Positions 34,617-44,834 of a stretch of DNA of 64,000 bases are shown here, piece after piece. Source of the stretch: Fervidobacterium sp. (GTDB lineage: Bacteria > Thermotogota > Thermotogae > Thermotogales > Fervidobacteriaceae); assembly GCA_026419195.1 (NCBI GenBank), contig JANZZV010000010.1:1-64000 (forward strand), given 5' to 3'. Each line of letters begins with the position of its first letter. The stretch's first letter is position 1. The position numbers were made by a program, and so were the translations under genes. Under the pieces are notes generated by a model. It was not told the DNA's origin. It ran no database searches and saw nothing but the letters and a program-made list of their open reading frames with translations.

Positions 34617-35659
34617 TGATTGTTGAAGATGAAATAGAAATAAGAGAATTACTTACTAAGATGTTAAAATACGAAGGTTACCAAGTTGTAAGTGCGGAAG
34701 ATGGTAAAGAGGCTTTAGGTATATTGGAAAAAGAAAAGGACATAGACATAATATTGATGGATATAAACATGCCACAAGTTGATGGAATCACTGCCACAAA
34801 AATGATACGTGTTATGGGGTATCCTGCCGTAGTAGTAATTTTGACAGCCTATGGCGACAAAGAAATTATGGAAGAAGCGGCAAATGCCGGAGCTGATGAT
34901 TTTATTACGAAACCGATTGATTTATTACTTCTTTCAGCAAGACTTCAGTTTTTAAAAAAGAATCTGCCATTTCACAAATTTAGGTTGAGTCTTACCACAC
35001 AAATTTTCTCCCAACTTTCAATGCAACTTGATGAAATTGAAAAACTAATAGAAGAAAACAATCAATTAACATTCGAACTTGTAGAAACACTTTATAAAAT
35101 TGTTGAGTTTAGAGATTACGAAACACATGAACATACACTTCGCGTTGGATGGATAAGCGGTAGATTAGCTGAAGAATTAGGGCTCCAACCTTCAGAAGTA
35201 ACAATGATACAGTTTGCAGCTCCACTTCACGACATTGGTAAAATAGGTATAAATGATTCGATCCTTCTAAAACCAAATAAACTAACACATGATGAATTCG
35301 AGATTGTGAAAAAACACACCGTAATTGGATATGAGATACTTAAAACAAGTTCATCTTCTATACTTAATTATGCGGCAAATATTGCTCTTTACCACCATGA
35401 AAAGTGGGATGGAACAGGTTATCCAAATGGGTTAAAGGGTGAAGAAATTCCTTTGCCTGCTGCTATAGTTTCCGTTACTGACAGTTTAGATGCAATCGTT
35501 TCAAAAAGACCTTATAAAGAACCAAGAAGTCTAAATGAAGCATTCGATGAAATAGAAAGCTTAAGAGGTTTATGGTATAACCCACATGTGGTGGACACAT
35601 TGCTAAAAATGAGAGACGAAGTTAGATGCTATTACTTAAAAAGCTGTAAAATTTTATGA
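34604..35659 (+). CDS. response regulator with HD-GYP c-di-GMP phosphodiesterase domain
   Basis: The receiver (residues 1-120) keeps VEDE, LMDINMPQVDG with the phospho-Asp, LTAYGD and TKPID. The output domain (about 165-345) has HTLRVGWIS, the HD pair in LHDIGKIG, and HHEKWDGTGYPNGLKGEEIP, the GYP motif. HD-GYP enzymes hydrolyse c-di-GMP. TTG 34604 follows GGGGAG by seven bases and overlaps the kinase gene, so kinase and regulator are coupled. Target process is unknown; c-di-GMP turnover could affect pili or motility. Confidence 0.94.
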   Translation: MVRVMIVEDEIEIRELLTKMLKYEGYQVVSAEDGKEALGILEKEKDIDIILMDINMPQVDGITATKMIRVMGYPAVVVILTAYGDKEIMEEAANAGADDFITKPIDLLLLSARLQFLKKNLPFHKFRLSLTTQIFSQLSMQLDEIEKLIEENNQLTFELVETLYKIVEFRDYETHEHTLRVGWISGRLAEELGLQPSEVTMIQFAAPLHDIGKIGINDSILLKPNKLTHDEFEIVKKHTVIGYEILKTSSSSILNYAANIALYHHEKWDGTGYPNGLKGEEIPLPAAIVSVTDSLDAIVSKRPYKEPRSLNEAFDEIESLRGLWYNPHVVDTLLKMRDEVRCYYLKSCKIL

Positions 35660-35714
35660 TTCTTTCATGATTGAATAAATCCTTTATTCAAATATTCAAA
35701 GGAGGTATGGCTTG

Positions 35715-35894
35715 ATGGAGAAAAAAGAACTTGTTCTGAAAGTATTAATGGAAAGTAAAGAACCTCTTAGACCAGGTGACATAGCAGAAAAAAGTGGTCT
35801 CTCAAAAGAGGACGTAGAAAAGATATTGAAAGAATTGAAAAAAGATGGCAAGATAGATTCTCCAAAAAGATGTTTTTATCAAATAAAAAAATAA
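35715..35894 (+). CDS. small winged-helix DNA-binding protein
   Basis: The 59-residue product is almost exactly one winged helix: helix 1 (KKELVLKVLMES), PLRPGDIAEKSGLSKEDVEKILKEL as helix-turn-helix (written here in two overlapping halves of the fold) and a short wing ending in CFYQIKK. It could bind DNA or act as a small regulatory adaptor. ATG 35715 follows GGAGGT by nine bases; TTG 35712 is in frame. It lies between the HD-GYP gene and the phosphoesterase gene. No effector domain is present. Confidence 0.8.
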   Translation: MEKKELVLKVLMESKEPLRPGDIAEKSGLSKEDVEKILKELKKDGKIDSPKRCFYQIKK

Positions 35895-35943
35895 CAATTT
35901 TTGTTCGTATAGCATTTTAAAAGACAAGCTTGGGAGTGACGAC

Positions 35944-37773
35944 ATGAACAAATTAAGCATCATAATTTTGATGATGTATGTTTTTTTGTTTTCTTTATAT
36001 ATTATTGCAACACCATTTTTTGAGCATGATGGTTTTGTCGTTTTATTAGCCGACTTGCACATCCCATACGCTTCTAAAACAGTTCAAAATGTTTTGAAAA
36101 TTGTTACAGATTTAAAACCTTTGCATGTTTTTTTGCTTGGTGATTTAACCGAAATGGGCAAGGAAAGCGAATTTGAGAAACTAGAAAATTATTTAAAGTT
36201 ACTGTCTGACTCTAAGATTCCGTACAACATTCTTCTTGGTAACCATGATGTAAGATGGGCTTACAGAATTTGGAAAACAAAAAACATAGAAGGCGGACTT
36301 TATGAAAATTTCAAAGTGGATATACAAGATATTTCTTTTATAGGAATAGACACCTCGCTGTATTTTCAACAATTTGGACATATTGGTGAACCACAAATTC
36401 GTTGGATAAAAGAGCAATTGGAAGATTGCAAAAAACAATCAAAAACAATTATTCTTTTATCACACCATCCTTTTGGTGGGCCATCAAACTATACGGATGA
36501 TGGATGGAAATTAATGAATTTATTAGATGAAAACGTTTTTTTGGTGTTCTTTGGACATCTCCACAGTTATCAAAGATATGGAGGTTATAAATCAACTTGG
36601 TTCCAAAGCTTGGGTGCTGCGAAAGATGGATGGCTAACGATTCTAAGTTGGGATAAAAATCAGTTCTACATATGGAAGTTAGCGGTAAACAAAGACAATA
36701 TTGGTCACTATAACTTTGAGTTGGTAAGATCAATATCGAAGAATTCAAAAAATCAACAATATAATTCTGTTAAATTACCTGAATTACCTAAGTCTTCTCA
36801 AGCGTTTGATGAATTACTTTCGTATAAAATGGAAAATAGTATCTTATCTCAACCAGTATTTTTTGATAATATGATTTATGTGGTAGATTATTCCGGTAAT
36901 GTTATCTGTATTGATTCAAACGGAAAACTAGTTTGGAAGTTAAAACTCTCGTGTCCAGTTGTTTCAAACATAGAAGTTTACAAAAATACGATATTGGTAG
37001 GTGATCTTGAAGGTAAAATTCATTTGATAGATTCAAAATTTGGTAAGATTACCCGCATTGTGAATTTAAATGCCCCAATATTTGCGATGAAGGTAGGAAT
37101 GCGATCCCTGGCAGTTGGTTGTGGAAAAAAACTTCATATAATCAAATTACCAAACTTATCTATCACAAATACTCATGATTTAGGTGGTCTTGTTCAGGCA
37201 CCAGCGATGTACAAAGATGGCTTATTTTTTCAAACATCTTGGGGAGGAGACATAACTGTAGTAAACGAAGATGGTGAACTGATTCTAAGAATTCCAACAG
37301 GCTTGAACTACACAACAGCTGGTGCTTCAACACCGCAGATATTCAATGAATTGATACTTGTAACCAATCCTTCGGGTACATTGCAAGCGTTTGACTACAT
37401 CAACGGTAGCAAAAAGTGGGAGTTGAAAGGTTTAAAAGTAGGATATTCTTCTGTGGGTAAAATAAACCAGTTAGCTGTGGTATCTTCCATAGATGGTACC
37501 ATTTACATCTTAGACCCCAAAGTTCCACAAATTCGTGTAAAAATACCTGTAGGATCACCTATTTATGGCTCGGTTGCCCAGAAATTATCAAGTGACAAAT
37601 TTGTCGTTGGAACCACAAGTGGAGAATTAGTAGTAGTTTCTTTAAGTGGTAGAATTGAACAAAAAGTGAAAATACATCCATCTTATATCCTTTTAAATCC
37701 AATAATTTTGGATAACAAAACCTTTCTTGCCTTTACCGATGGAACATTGAAAATGATAAAGATTTCAAACTAA
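35944..37773 (+). CDS. exported metallophosphoesterase fused to a PQQ-like beta-propeller
   Basis: After an N-terminal signal/anchor (residues 5-22), residues about 30-240 have the calcineurin-like metal ligands: LLADLHIP, LLGDLTEMGK, LLGNHDVRW, LLSHHPFGG and FFGHLHSY. Residues about 290-605 form repeated beta-propeller blades of the PQQ/WD type (GNVICIDSNGKLVWKLK, GKIHLIDSKFG, GTLQAFDYINGSKKWELKG). The combination suggests an extracytoplasmic phosphoesterase with a propeller for binding or scaffolding. Substrate unknown. An intrinsic terminator follows directly. Confidence 0.88.
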   Translation: MNKLSIIILMMYVFLFSLYIIATPFFEHDGFVVLLADLHIPYASKTVQNVLKIVTDLKPLHVFLLGDLTEMGKESEFEKLENYLKLLSDSKIPYNILLGNHDVRWAYRIWKTKNIEGGLYENFKVDIQDISFIGIDTSLYFQQFGHIGEPQIRWIKEQLEDCKKQSKTIILLSHHPFGGPSNYTDDGWKLMNLLDENVFLVFFGHLHSYQRYGGYKSTWFQSLGAAKDGWLTILSWDKNQFYIWKLAVNKDNIGHYNFELVRSISKNSKNQQYNSVKLPELPKSSQAFDELLSYKMENSILSQPVFFDNMIYVVDYSGNVICIDSNGKLVWKLKLSCPVVSNIEVYKNTILVGDLEGKIHLIDSKFGKITRIVNLNAPIFAMKVGMRSLAVGCGKKLHIIKLPNLSITNTHDLGGLVQAPAMYKDGLFFQTSWGGDITVVNEDGELILRIPTGLNYTTAGASTPQIFNELILVTNPSGTLQAFDYINGSKKWELKGLKVGYSSVGKINQLAVVSSIDGTIYILDPKVPQIRVKIPVGSPIYGSVAQKLSSDKFVVGTTSGELVVVSLSGRIEQKVKIHPSYILLNPIILDNKTFLAFTDGTLKMIKISN

Positions 37774-37774
37774 A

Positions 37775-37808
37775 AAAGAAATCCTGCTTTTGGGCAGGAT
37801 TTCTTTTA
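37775..37808. terminator. bidirectional intrinsic terminator between convergent genes
   Basis: A 13-bp stem (AAAGAAATCCTGC with GCAGGATTTCTTT) around a 6-base loop has T-rich ends on both strands. It serves the phosphoesterase gene on the plus strand and the chemoreceptor gene on the minus strand. Confidence 0.9.
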
Positions 37809-37825
37809 GTTTTGAAGCCAAAGTT

Positions 37826-39562
37826 TTAAACTTTGAACTTATCAAGGGATATTTTTAAATTGTTGAAAGCATTTATCGTTTCTTTTAGTTTCTCAGACAA
37901 ACCATCTAATTGTTTACTTACATTTTGCATTACTTCCGAGATTTCCTCGCCTTGACTTGATATTTTGGAGACATTTACCACAATCTCATTCGCACCACTT
38001 CTCATTTCCTCAGCAGATGCATTCTGTTCTTCACTATGAGCGGCTAATGTATTTATGGCACTTGAAATATCTGAAATTGCTTTTTGTAGATATTCGAAGG
38101 TATCAAACAATGTTTTATATCCACTTTCTGTTGAAATGATACCATTTCTCAAATTTTCGATCTGCTTGCTCAAAACTCTAGAAAATTGTTCTACTGCTTT
38201 GATTGTAGATGTAATTGTATCTGTTGAGCGCTTTGTTTCCTCTGAAAGTTTTCTTATTTCATCTGCCACAACGGCAAAGCCCCTACCAGCCTCACCAGCC
38301 CTTGCAGCCTCAATTGCGGCATTAAGTGCGAGCAAATTAGTCTGCTCTGCAATAGAACGGACAGTTTCCACTATGTTACTGATGTTCTTGGTTGCCTCTG
38401 TTAATTCCGCTATTCCCTTTTCCAATACCTCATATTCTTTGACAAACCCAGAGGTTGTTTCTTCAACCCTCTTGAGCTGCTCAATACTCGCTTTAGATTT
38501 TTCATCCAGTTCATCTGAAAGTCTTTGAACTTTTACAGCTAAATCTGCAAGTGAATAAGATTGTTCTGATAGTTGCTCTATATTTGCTGTTATCTCTTGT
38601 ATAGAACTTGTAATACGTTCAATACCGGATTGCTGTGTTTGTACGGCGTTAATCGTCTTATTTGCAGTTTTTTCAAAGTTGTTGAAATTTGATGTCAACG
38701 CAGAAAGAACTTCAACAGAAAAATTTGAAGTTTGAAAGGTCTCTCTCAAAACATTTCTGACACCACCAACAGCTTTATTTATCTTAGCCGAGATGTACCT
38801 AAATTCATCTACAGATTTGATATTTACACTCTCCGTTAAATTTCCAGTTGAAACGAGAGAAAGAACTTCTATAATCTTCGGCATGCCACTTAATATGCGT
38901 CTTGACAAAAATATAATAAAAAACGCCAATATAATGTTAAGTCCAACGTTGGTAATAACAAAATTCCTTTGTAGCTCAGATGGCAGTTCCATCTTCGAAA
39001 GTAAGTACTTTAAAAGCAAGGGACCAATCCACATTGAAATGGAAAGAACACCAAGTACAAGCTTCAGAGAGATTGGTACCATTACCTTTGTATATCTATC
39101 ATCAGATGTTTCTTTTAACAACTTTGATTTGGAATATATAAATACAAATATTGCCAAGATATTAACGTTTATAGCAAGTGCTCCCGAAAGTCTTAAAATT
39201 AAAGTTTCCTCGGGCAAAGGTTGGATGAATTTTGCAAATATACCTATAAAAGTTGCTGCAACAAAATTCATTAAGAAGAGCACTACCGAGAGCACAGTAG
39301 GAACATTATAATTTCCATTAATAAGTGCTTTTTGTGCAAGAAAACGCGAAAGAAAAATAGTAAAAACACCTAGGGTAGCTGCCATAATTCCATACCCAAG
39401 CAAAATAACCCAGACAGGATAATCTTTTAAACCAGCAAAGACGTAATAAGATAAAAGTAGTGCTGGAGGATCAACCAGAAAGATGATCGATAACAAAGAC
39501 TTAAGAACGTCCTTTTTAAAATCATCGATCAATTCCTTTGTTAAGTTTCCCGATAAATTCAC
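37826..39562 (-). CDS. methyl-accepting chemotaxis protein with polytopic membrane domain
   Basis: The C-terminal signalling hairpin is clear: [20 protein letters not shown] (about residue 405), flanked by long coiled coils. The N-terminal half has about six membrane helices (residues 20-225) and a HAMP-like segment (about 225-275) but no large extracytoplasmic sensor domain, so the signal is probably sensed in or near the membrane. GTG 39562 follows GGAGGG by six bases. No che genes are adjacent. Confidence 0.94.
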   Translation of the reverse strand: MNLSGNLTKELIDDFKKDVLKSLLSIIFLVDPPALLLSYYVFAGLKDYPVWVILLGYGIMAATLGVFTIFLSRFLAQKALINGNYNVPTVLSVVLFLMNFVAATFIGIFAKFIQPLPEETLILRLSGALAINVNILAIFVFIYSKSKLLKETSDDRYTKVMVPISLKLVLGVLSISMWIGPLLLKYLLSKMELPSELQRNFVITNVGLNIILAFFIIFLSRRILSGMPKIIEVLSLVSTGNLTESVNIKSVDEFRYISAKINKAVGGVRNVLRETFQTSNFSVEVLSALTSNFNNFEKTANKTINAVQTQQSGIERITSSIQEITANIEQLSEQSYSLADLAVKVQRLSDELDEKSKASIEQLKRVEETTSGFVKEYEVLEKGIAELTEATKNISNIVETVRSIAEQTNLLALNAAIEAARAGEAGRGFAVVADEIRKLSEETKRSTDTITSTIKAVEQFSRVLSKQIENLRNGIISTESGYKTLFDTFEYLQKAISDISSAINTLAAHSEEQNASAEEMRSGANEIVVNVSKISSQGEEISEVMQNVSKQLDGLSEKLKETINAFNNLKISLDKFKV

Positions 39563-39782
39563 AACAATCCCTCCGGTTGAAAAATCAAGATAAAATTAAA
39601 CCATTTCGAATATAGTCGTTTCCAACACTTACATATTTGATTTTATGATACTTGTGATTTTTTTTACTGCAATTTGTGTAAAATATTAGTGACTTTATGT
39701 AATTTTTAAGCAACAAAACAACAACAACATACGTTGATGTATTAAAACAATTTTTCTTTGACAAAAGCATAGCGTGAAAAGG
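39563..39782. other. divergent intergenic region between the chemoreceptor and heat-shock operons
   Basis: This AT-rich stretch carries only the ribosome-binding site of the chemoreceptor gene next to its start. I see no convincing sigma-A promoter for that gene and no RNA or coding signal. The heat-shock promoter and operator begin at 39783. Confidence 0.5.
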
Positions 39783-39810
39783 TTGACAACAAATAAAGAT
39801 TTGTTATAAT
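39783..39810 (+). promoter_or_regulatory. promoter of the hrcA-grpE-dnaJ operon
   Basis: A perfect TTGACA (39783-39788) and perfect TATAAT (39805-39810) are 16 bases apart. The start point would fall near 39817, inside the adjacent CIRCE-like element, as expected for HrcA repression. Confidence 0.88.
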
Positions 39811-39815
39811 ATTAT

Positions 39816-39842
39816 TTAGCAAACTACAGTTGAGTTTGCTAA
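39816..39842 (+). promoter_or_regulatory. CIRCE-like HrcA operator
   Basis: A perfect inverted repeat TTAGCAAAC - 9 bases - GTTTGCTAA begins five bases after the -10 element. The classical CIRCE is TTAGCACTC-N9-GAGTGCTAA, so spacing and outer half (TTAGCA/TGCTAA) are the same while the inner three bases differ on both arms, keeping perfect symmetry. It is directly upstream of hrcA, so autorepression of the operon is very likely. Confidence 0.9.
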
Positions 39843-39899
39843 TAAGTCTGCCAAAAAATGAGTTGATTTGAGAATAATTATTGGTAAGGGGTGAAGTAT

Positions 39900-40922
39900 A
39901 TGGAGATTACCGAACGCCAAAAAAAGATATTGTACTGCATAGTGCAAGAATACATAAACACGAAAACCCCTGTTAGTTCAAAGAGGGTACTTGAAAATGC
40001 AACTATAGAACGTTCAGGTGCTACTATTAGAAATGATATGAACAGACTGATGAAATTTGGATATATTTTCCAACCACATACCTCTGCTGGTAGAGTTCCT
40101 ACAGATAAAGGGCTAAGATTTTATGTAAACGAATTGAAAAAGATAAGGGAAGAAATAAAATCTAAAAGCACTTACGTTGAAGCAGCCGCTAATTTTCCAA
40201 TAGGTGATATGGAAAAAGTACTAACTGGGGCTGCTAGGTTGTTGAGTTCATCAACAAAAGGAATGGTTGTAATTGAAAAGCCCAGTCCTTTGAACCTACA
40301 AATTAGGAGAATTGTTGTTACTCCTGTAAGCAAGAATTTTTCGATTGCGAATATAATCACCTCACTTGGGCTGAGTTCATCAATACCACTACAGCACGGA
40401 GAAGTCACGGATATACAACAGATTGAGGAGTTACTAAATAAAATTATGAGTGGCTTAACACTGAATGAATTTAAAGTTCGCCTTCGTGAGATAATGTTTA
40501 GAGTTAACAATTTCAAGGAAATTGATTTTTCAACAACAGACAAAAGTTTTCTGGAAATTACTGAACGACTTTCGATGGAAAGCTACGAGGATTACATAAC
40601 AGATGGACTTTACAACTTACTTTCAAATGACAGGATGAATCTTAAGAAACTACAAAGTGTTCTTGGATATGTAACAGGTGAAACATTTTACAAGGATGTT
40701 TTTGAGCTAAAAAGTGATATATACGTTGGAAAAGAACATGGTTTAAGATTTCTGGATGATTTTTCGGTCATGTTGGGAGATTTTTATGTAGAAAAAAAGG
40801 TTATAGGTAGGGTGGCTCTGATATTTGACAAATTTGGAAAATATGATCAAATAATTGATAGTTTTGAATACATGTTAAACAGACTGACTGAATATTTCAC
40901 AGTTGTTTCAAGGAATATTTAA
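39900..40922 (+). CDS. hrcA: heat-inducible transcription repressor HrcA
   Basis: An N-terminal winged helix (TERQKKILYCIVQEYI, SGATIRNDMNRLMKFGYI, QPHTSAGRVPTDKGLRFYV) and a C-terminal GAF-like dimer domain identify HrcA. It represses chaperone operons at CIRCE sites. ATG 39900 follows GGGGTGA; an in-frame GTG at 39891 would lie in that site. 340 residues is normal. First gene of the chaperone operon. Confidence 0.97.
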   Translation: MEITERQKKILYCIVQEYINTKTPVSSKRVLENATIERSGATIRNDMNRLMKFGYIFQPHTSAGRVPTDKGLRFYVNELKKIREEIKSKSTYVEAAANFPIGDMEKVLTGAARLLSSSTKGMVVIEKPSPLNLQIRRIVVTPVSKNFSIANIITSLGLSSSIPLQHGEVTDIQQIEELLNKIMSGLTLNEFKVRLREIMFRVNNFKEIDFSTTDKSFLEITERLSMESYEDYITDGLYNLLSNDRMNLKKLQSVLGYVTGETFYKDVFELKSDIYVGKEHGLRFLDDFSVMLGDFYVEKKVIGRVALIFDKFGKYDQIIDSFEYMLNRLTEYFTVVSRNI

Positions 40923-40967
40923 CGTCTTGATGTTGATTTAATTAATTTTTGAAAAGGAGGATTTGGT

Positions 40968-41594
40968 ATGGACATTGAAAAAGAAAGAAAAGAACAAGCG
41001 ATAAACAATGAAGACAAACTTTCTGAAGAAAAGAAAGATAATGAAAATACAGTTGTTCAGCAACAAGAAGCAAATCAGTATGAAGAGGAGAATAAAAAGT
41101 TAAGGGAGCGTATAACAGAACTGGAGAACCAGTTAAGAGAGATCCAAAACGCTGCCAGGGTTATAAAGGCTATGTACGAAAATTATAAAATGGATAGTGA
41201 AAGGCAATTAAAAGAAGTTTCAAAAAACACTGCTTTGAGAATGCTTAAGATGTTAATTCCGGTAATTGATGATCTTAAAAGGGCGTTCAATTATTTTGAA
41301 AAATCTAAAGATCTTGAGGAATTTTACAATGGCACCAAGAAAATATTTGAAAAATTCGTAAAATTACTTGAAAATGAAGGACTGAGGTCTATAGACACGA
41401 ATGGAAAATTTGATCCTTTCACACATGAAGCTATGGAGAGAGAAGAGAGGGAAGATGTGGAAGAATATACAATATTAGAAGTCATAGAAGAAGGTTATGT
41501 GTACAACGGTCAAGTTATAAAACCAGCTAAAGTTAAGGTTGCAGTAAAGCCAAGAAAATCAGAACCAAAAGAACCAAAAGAAGAGCAAGAATAA
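40968..41594 (+). CDS. grpE: nucleotide exchange factor GrpE
   Basis: A highly charged, coiled-coil N-terminal half (about 1-115) is followed by the GrpE core: IPVIDDLKRAFNYFE, GTKKIFEKFVKLLENEGL and FDPFTHEAMEREEREDVEEY with a C-terminal beta domain ending in GQVIKPAKVKVA. It releases ADP from DnaK. dnaK itself is not in this operon. Good AAAGGAGG site before ATG 40968. Confidence 0.95.
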   Translation: MDIEKERKEQAINNEDKLSEEKKDNENTVVQQQEANQYEEENKKLRERITELENQLREIQNAARVIKAMYENYKMDSERQLKEVSKNTALRMLKMLIPVIDDLKRAFNYFEKSKDLEEFYNGTKKIFEKFVKLLENEGLRSIDTNGKFDPFTHEAMEREEREDVEEYTILEVIEEGYVYNGQVIKPAKVKVAVKPRKSEPKEPKEEQE

Positions 41595-41642
41595 TCGAGA
41601 CCAGTGTTCGTAAGTTTTTGGATGAGAGTTGAGGTGATTTAA

Positions 41643-42758
41643 ATGGCAAAAAAAGATTATTATGAAATTCTCGGGGTACCACGTAATGCAAGTGATGAAG
41701 AGATAAAGGCAGCTTACAAAAAGCTTATAAAAGAATGGCATCCTGATAAACATCCAGATGACAAAAAAAGAATTGCAGAGCAAAAATTCAAGGAAATACA
41801 GGAGGCATATGAGGTTTTATCTGACCCTCAAAAGCGTGCAATGTATGACAAATTTGGATACGTTGGAGAGGGTACTCCATATGCATACGAGCAAAATAAT
41901 ACTGGCTTTGGTTTTGAGGATATATTCAGAGATTTTTTAAATGATGATATTTTCAATATATTTTTCGGTGGTCAAAGGACACAATCAACATCACAAAGAA
42001 GCGCAAGAAAAGTCCCAAAACGTGGTGAAGATGTTAATTTGGAGGTTACAATTAATGAAAAGGACGTCTTTACTGGGAAGGAGATCTCCGTTGAATACGA
42101 CGTGTACGCAGAATGTGAAAATTGTCATGGTGAGGGAGTGGAACCAGGTAGTAGATGGGTTACGTGCTCCAAATGTCACGGTACAGGTGTTGTGAGAGAA
42201 GAAAGACGTACACCATTTGGTGTATTCATCAATCAATACACTTGTGATGTATGCGGTGGTCGCGGCAATGTACCCGGAGAAATATGTCATGTTTGCAGAG
42301 GTAACGGAAGAATACGTAAACGGATAACAACAACTGTTAATATTCCTGCAGGGGTTGAAAACGGTACTGTTTTACGCATTCCAAGAAAAGGAAACTCAGG
42401 AATTAACGGAGGAGAGCATGGTGATTTATATATCCACGTAAATGTTAGAAAAACATATGACTATGTACGGGATGGTGATGATATAATAATTGATGTGCCA
42501 GTCGAATATGTGACAGCAATATTGGGTGGAAATGTTACAGTCAACTTACCAAGTGGTGAAATAGTGGATGTGGAAATCCCAGCAGGTACACAGCCTAACG
42601 AAAAGCTGATTGTTCGTGGGAAGGGATTCCCAAATATAAAAACAGGAAAAAGAGGAAACCTTGTTGCAAATATAATTGTAAGGATTCCAAAACGGGTATC
42701 ACATAGGGAAAGGGAGTTACTGAAAGAAATAGCAAAAGAGAGAGGTGTGAAAATTTGA
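41643..42758 (+). CDS. dnaJ: chaperone protein DnaJ
   Basis: The J domain (residues 1-70) has the HPD motif in [10 protein letters not shown]. Four zinc-binding repeats follow ([32 protein letters not shown], about residues 155-225), then the substrate-binding C-terminal domains. The Gly/Phe linker is short. It stimulates DnaK and prevents aggregation. ATG 41643 has GAGGTGAT upstream. Its stop overlaps the start of the following gene. Confidence 0.97.
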   Translation: MAKKDYYEILGVPRNASDEEIKAAYKKLIKEWHPDKHPDDKKRIAEQKFKEIQEAYEVLSDPQKRAMYDKFGYVGEGTPYAYEQNNTGFGFEDIFRDFLNDDIFNIFFGGQRTQSTSQRSARKVPKRGEDVNLEVTINEKDVFTGKEISVEYDVYAECENCHGEGVEPGSRWVTCSKCHGTGVVREERRTPFGVFINQYTCDVCGGRGNVPGEICHVCRGNGRIRKRITTTVNIPAGVENGTVLRIPRKGNSGINGGEHGDLYIHVNVRKTYDYVRDGDDIIIDVPVEYVTAILGGNVTVNLPSGEIVDVEIPAGTQPNEKLIVRGKGFPNIKTGKRGNLVANIIVRIPKRVSHRERELLKEIAKERGVKI

Positions 42759-44029
42759 GAATTGATAGTAAGAAGCTAAAGAAGAACAAATCAAGATTGC
42801 CAAAAAAAACCATGATAATACTTCTTTCTTTGTTACTAATCAATCTAACATGGTTTAGCATATACTTGTTTTTTATTAGGCCACAGCAGTTGTTTGCAAA
42901 CGCGGAGAGCAACAAAGGAAAATTTTTCAAAAGTGAAATTTCACTACTGTACGGTTATGAAACAAGGTTTAACAAAGTTATTAGAGATGATAATCAGATA
43001 TTGGCTGTTGGAAGTTTTCTGAAAAACTCTTCTGAAAAGTATCAGATTGTTATTGTTTCGCTTGACAATGAAGGAAAAGAAAAATGGAGAAGAGAATTTG
43101 GAGGTAGTGGTGATGAATGGGGATTTGATATTTTAAAAAATGGGGACAATTATCTAGTACTCGGTGTAACATCGTCCAAAGAATTTGGTGTGAGAGGTAG
43201 ATATGATGCGCTGCTTGTACTTATAGATTCAGGTGGAAACACACTTTGGAGTAAAGTATACGGAGGCCCAGATTGGGACAGAGCTTATAAGATCTTAAAA
43301 GTAAAAGGTGGTTATGTTTTTATCGGTGATAACTCCATGAAAGGTGGAGATGTATTTGAAAACTTTGGTGGACATGATTATTGGATAGTAAAAGTGAACG
43401 ATGTGGGAGATTTGATCTGGAGTAAAAGTTTTGGCGGAACAAGATGGGACAAAGCTTCCAGCGCTGATTATGATCCGGAAAACGACATCATAGTAGTAAC
43501 TGGTTTTTCAAATTCCTTTACAGATGGTGTCAGATATGATGGTTACACAATAGCATATAATTCGGAAGGGCAGAAACTTTGGGAATGTGCATTCTTGAAT
43601 TTGAGGAGTATATTTCCCTTGGATATATGTATTTCGAAAAGTGGAATTTTTGTAGGTGGTTATGTTTACGAAGATGGTAAAGAAAAATCGTTTGTTGCAA
43701 AGATATCAAAACTTGGTAGAGTTGATTACATGAAGGTATTTTCTGAAAATACAAGGATTAATTCTCTAAAAGTAATTCAAGATGATGAAGAAAAAGTAAC
43801 TATCGCATTCTCCGGCTACAAAGATACTGGGACTAAACAACTATGGCATGGTCAGTTAATTCTTCCTTCCGGTTTGGAAAATTCACAGCCAGTACTTATA
43901 GAATACCCAATACAATCTTTGTACGGTTCGTTTCTTTCAACTTGTTTGGACGACGAATTTGTATTCCTGACGGGTACAAATTTAGTTAATGGCAAGATGG
44001 TTGGTTATATTCGTGTTTTTCCAAGGTAG
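42755..44029 (+). CDS. membrane-anchored beta-propeller-like protein of unknown function
   Basis: A basic N-terminus and one membrane helix (about residues 19-40) anchor an extracytoplasmic region of repeated beta segments such as [40 protein letters not shown] and [16 protein letters not shown] (quoted in pieces of 21 or fewer residues is avoided by citing only cores: [27 protein letters not shown]). These resemble delta-60/WD-like propeller repeats. TTG 42755 follows GAGGTG and overlaps the dnaJ stop, so it is likely cotranscribed with the heat-shock operon. A role in envelope protein quality control is speculative. Confidence 0.75.
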   Translation: MRIDSKKLKKNKSRLPKKTMIILLSLLLINLTWFSIYLFFIRPQQLFANAESNKGKFFKSEISLLYGYETRFNKVIRDDNQILAVGSFLKNSSEKYQIVIVSLDNEGKEKWRREFGGSGDEWGFDILKNGDNYLVLGVTSSKEFGVRGRYDALLVLIDSGGNTLWSKVYGGPDWDRAYKILKVKGGYVFIGDNSMKGGDVFENFGGHDYWIVKVNDVGDLIWSKSFGGTRWDKASSADYDPENDIIVVTGFSNSFTDGVRYDGYTIAYNSEGQKLWECAFLNLRSIFPLDICISKSGIFVGGYVYEDGKEKSFVAKISKLGRVDYMKVFSENTRINSLKVIQDDEEKVTIAFSGYKDTGTKQLWHGQLILPSGLENSQPVLIEYPIQSLYGSFLSTCLDDEFVFLTGTNLVNGKMVGYIRVFPR

Positions 44030-44045
44030 GTCAAAAGAACGATAG

Positions 44046-44783
44046 CTAAAGACCTATTGTATTTTTTAGGTGTTCTTTGTAATTTCGACCAACGGGAATT
44101 ATATCTCCATTTGTCATTTCGACTGCCATCCCTCCAAAGTAGTTCTTGATTATCTTTCTTATGTACTTTAAAGATATTATGTATGATTTATGAACCCTAA
44201 TGAGTTTGTCCTGTGGAAGTTTAGTTTCAATATCTTTCAATGCTTCTCTTGTTTTTAAAACTTCTTCTTTCAAAAATACAAATGTATATTTTTCCTCTGA
44301 CTTCAGGTATATTATCTCATCAACATCAACCAAGTGAACTTCATTTGCAGTTTCGATATTTATTTTTTGTGGAGTTTTCACATAAAGTTTTCTGAAAAGG
44401 TCTAAAAATTCCGAAGTTTGCTTTAACTGATTTTGCTCTTTTGCTTTTATAACTTTTTCTATTGCCATTCTTAGTCGCTCTTTCTTTATAGGTTTTAATA
44501 TATAATCAATTGCATTCTCTTCAAAGGCTTTTACAGCATATTCTGAATAAGCAGTTGTAAAGATGATGTATGGATTGTGAGATATCCTTCTTAATATCTC
44601 AAAACCATTTGCTTTGCCAAGATTTATGTCTAAGAAAATGATATCAGGCTTTAGCCGATCGATTAGCTCCACACTTTCTTCGATATCAGACGATATTCCA
44701 AGCACCGTAAGTCCCTCATCTTTGAGCATTTTTTCAAGTGAAAGTGCGATAAGTTTCTCATCCTCGATTATTATACAAGTCAT
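44046..44783 (-). CDS. LytTR-family response regulator
   Basis: The receiver (1-120) has IIEDE, FLDINLGKANG with the phospho-Asp, TTAYSEYAVKAF and LKPIKKERL. The C-terminal LytTR DNA-binding domain (about 140-243) has VDEIIYLKSEEKYTFVF and RVHKSYIISLKYI. It is 51 bases downstream of a LytS-type kinase and is its probable partner. ATG 44783 follows GGGTGG by five bases. Regulated genes are unknown; LytTR proteins often control envelope or quorum functions. Confidence 0.94.
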   Translation of the reverse strand: MTCIIIEDEKLIALSLEKMLKDEGLTVLGISSDIEESVELIDRLKPDIIFLDINLGKANGFEILRRISHNPYIIFTTAYSEYAVKAFEENAIDYILKPIKKERLRMAIEKVIKAKEQNQLKQTSEFLDLFRKLYVKTPQKINIETANEVHLVDVDEIIYLKSEEKYTFVFLKEEVLKTREALKDIETKLPQDKLIRVHKSYIISLKYIRKIIKNYFGGMAVEMTNGDIIPVGRNYKEHLKNTIGL

Positions 44784-44834
44784 TTTGTCCACCCTTTCTA
44801 TCAAAAGCTTGAAAAATCTGATAGTTATTCTAAA

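Noticed and set aside
39585-39770. minus-strand 61-codon frame upstream of the chemoreceptor gene
   Set aside because: AT-rich chance frame without Shine-Dalgarno in a promoter region.
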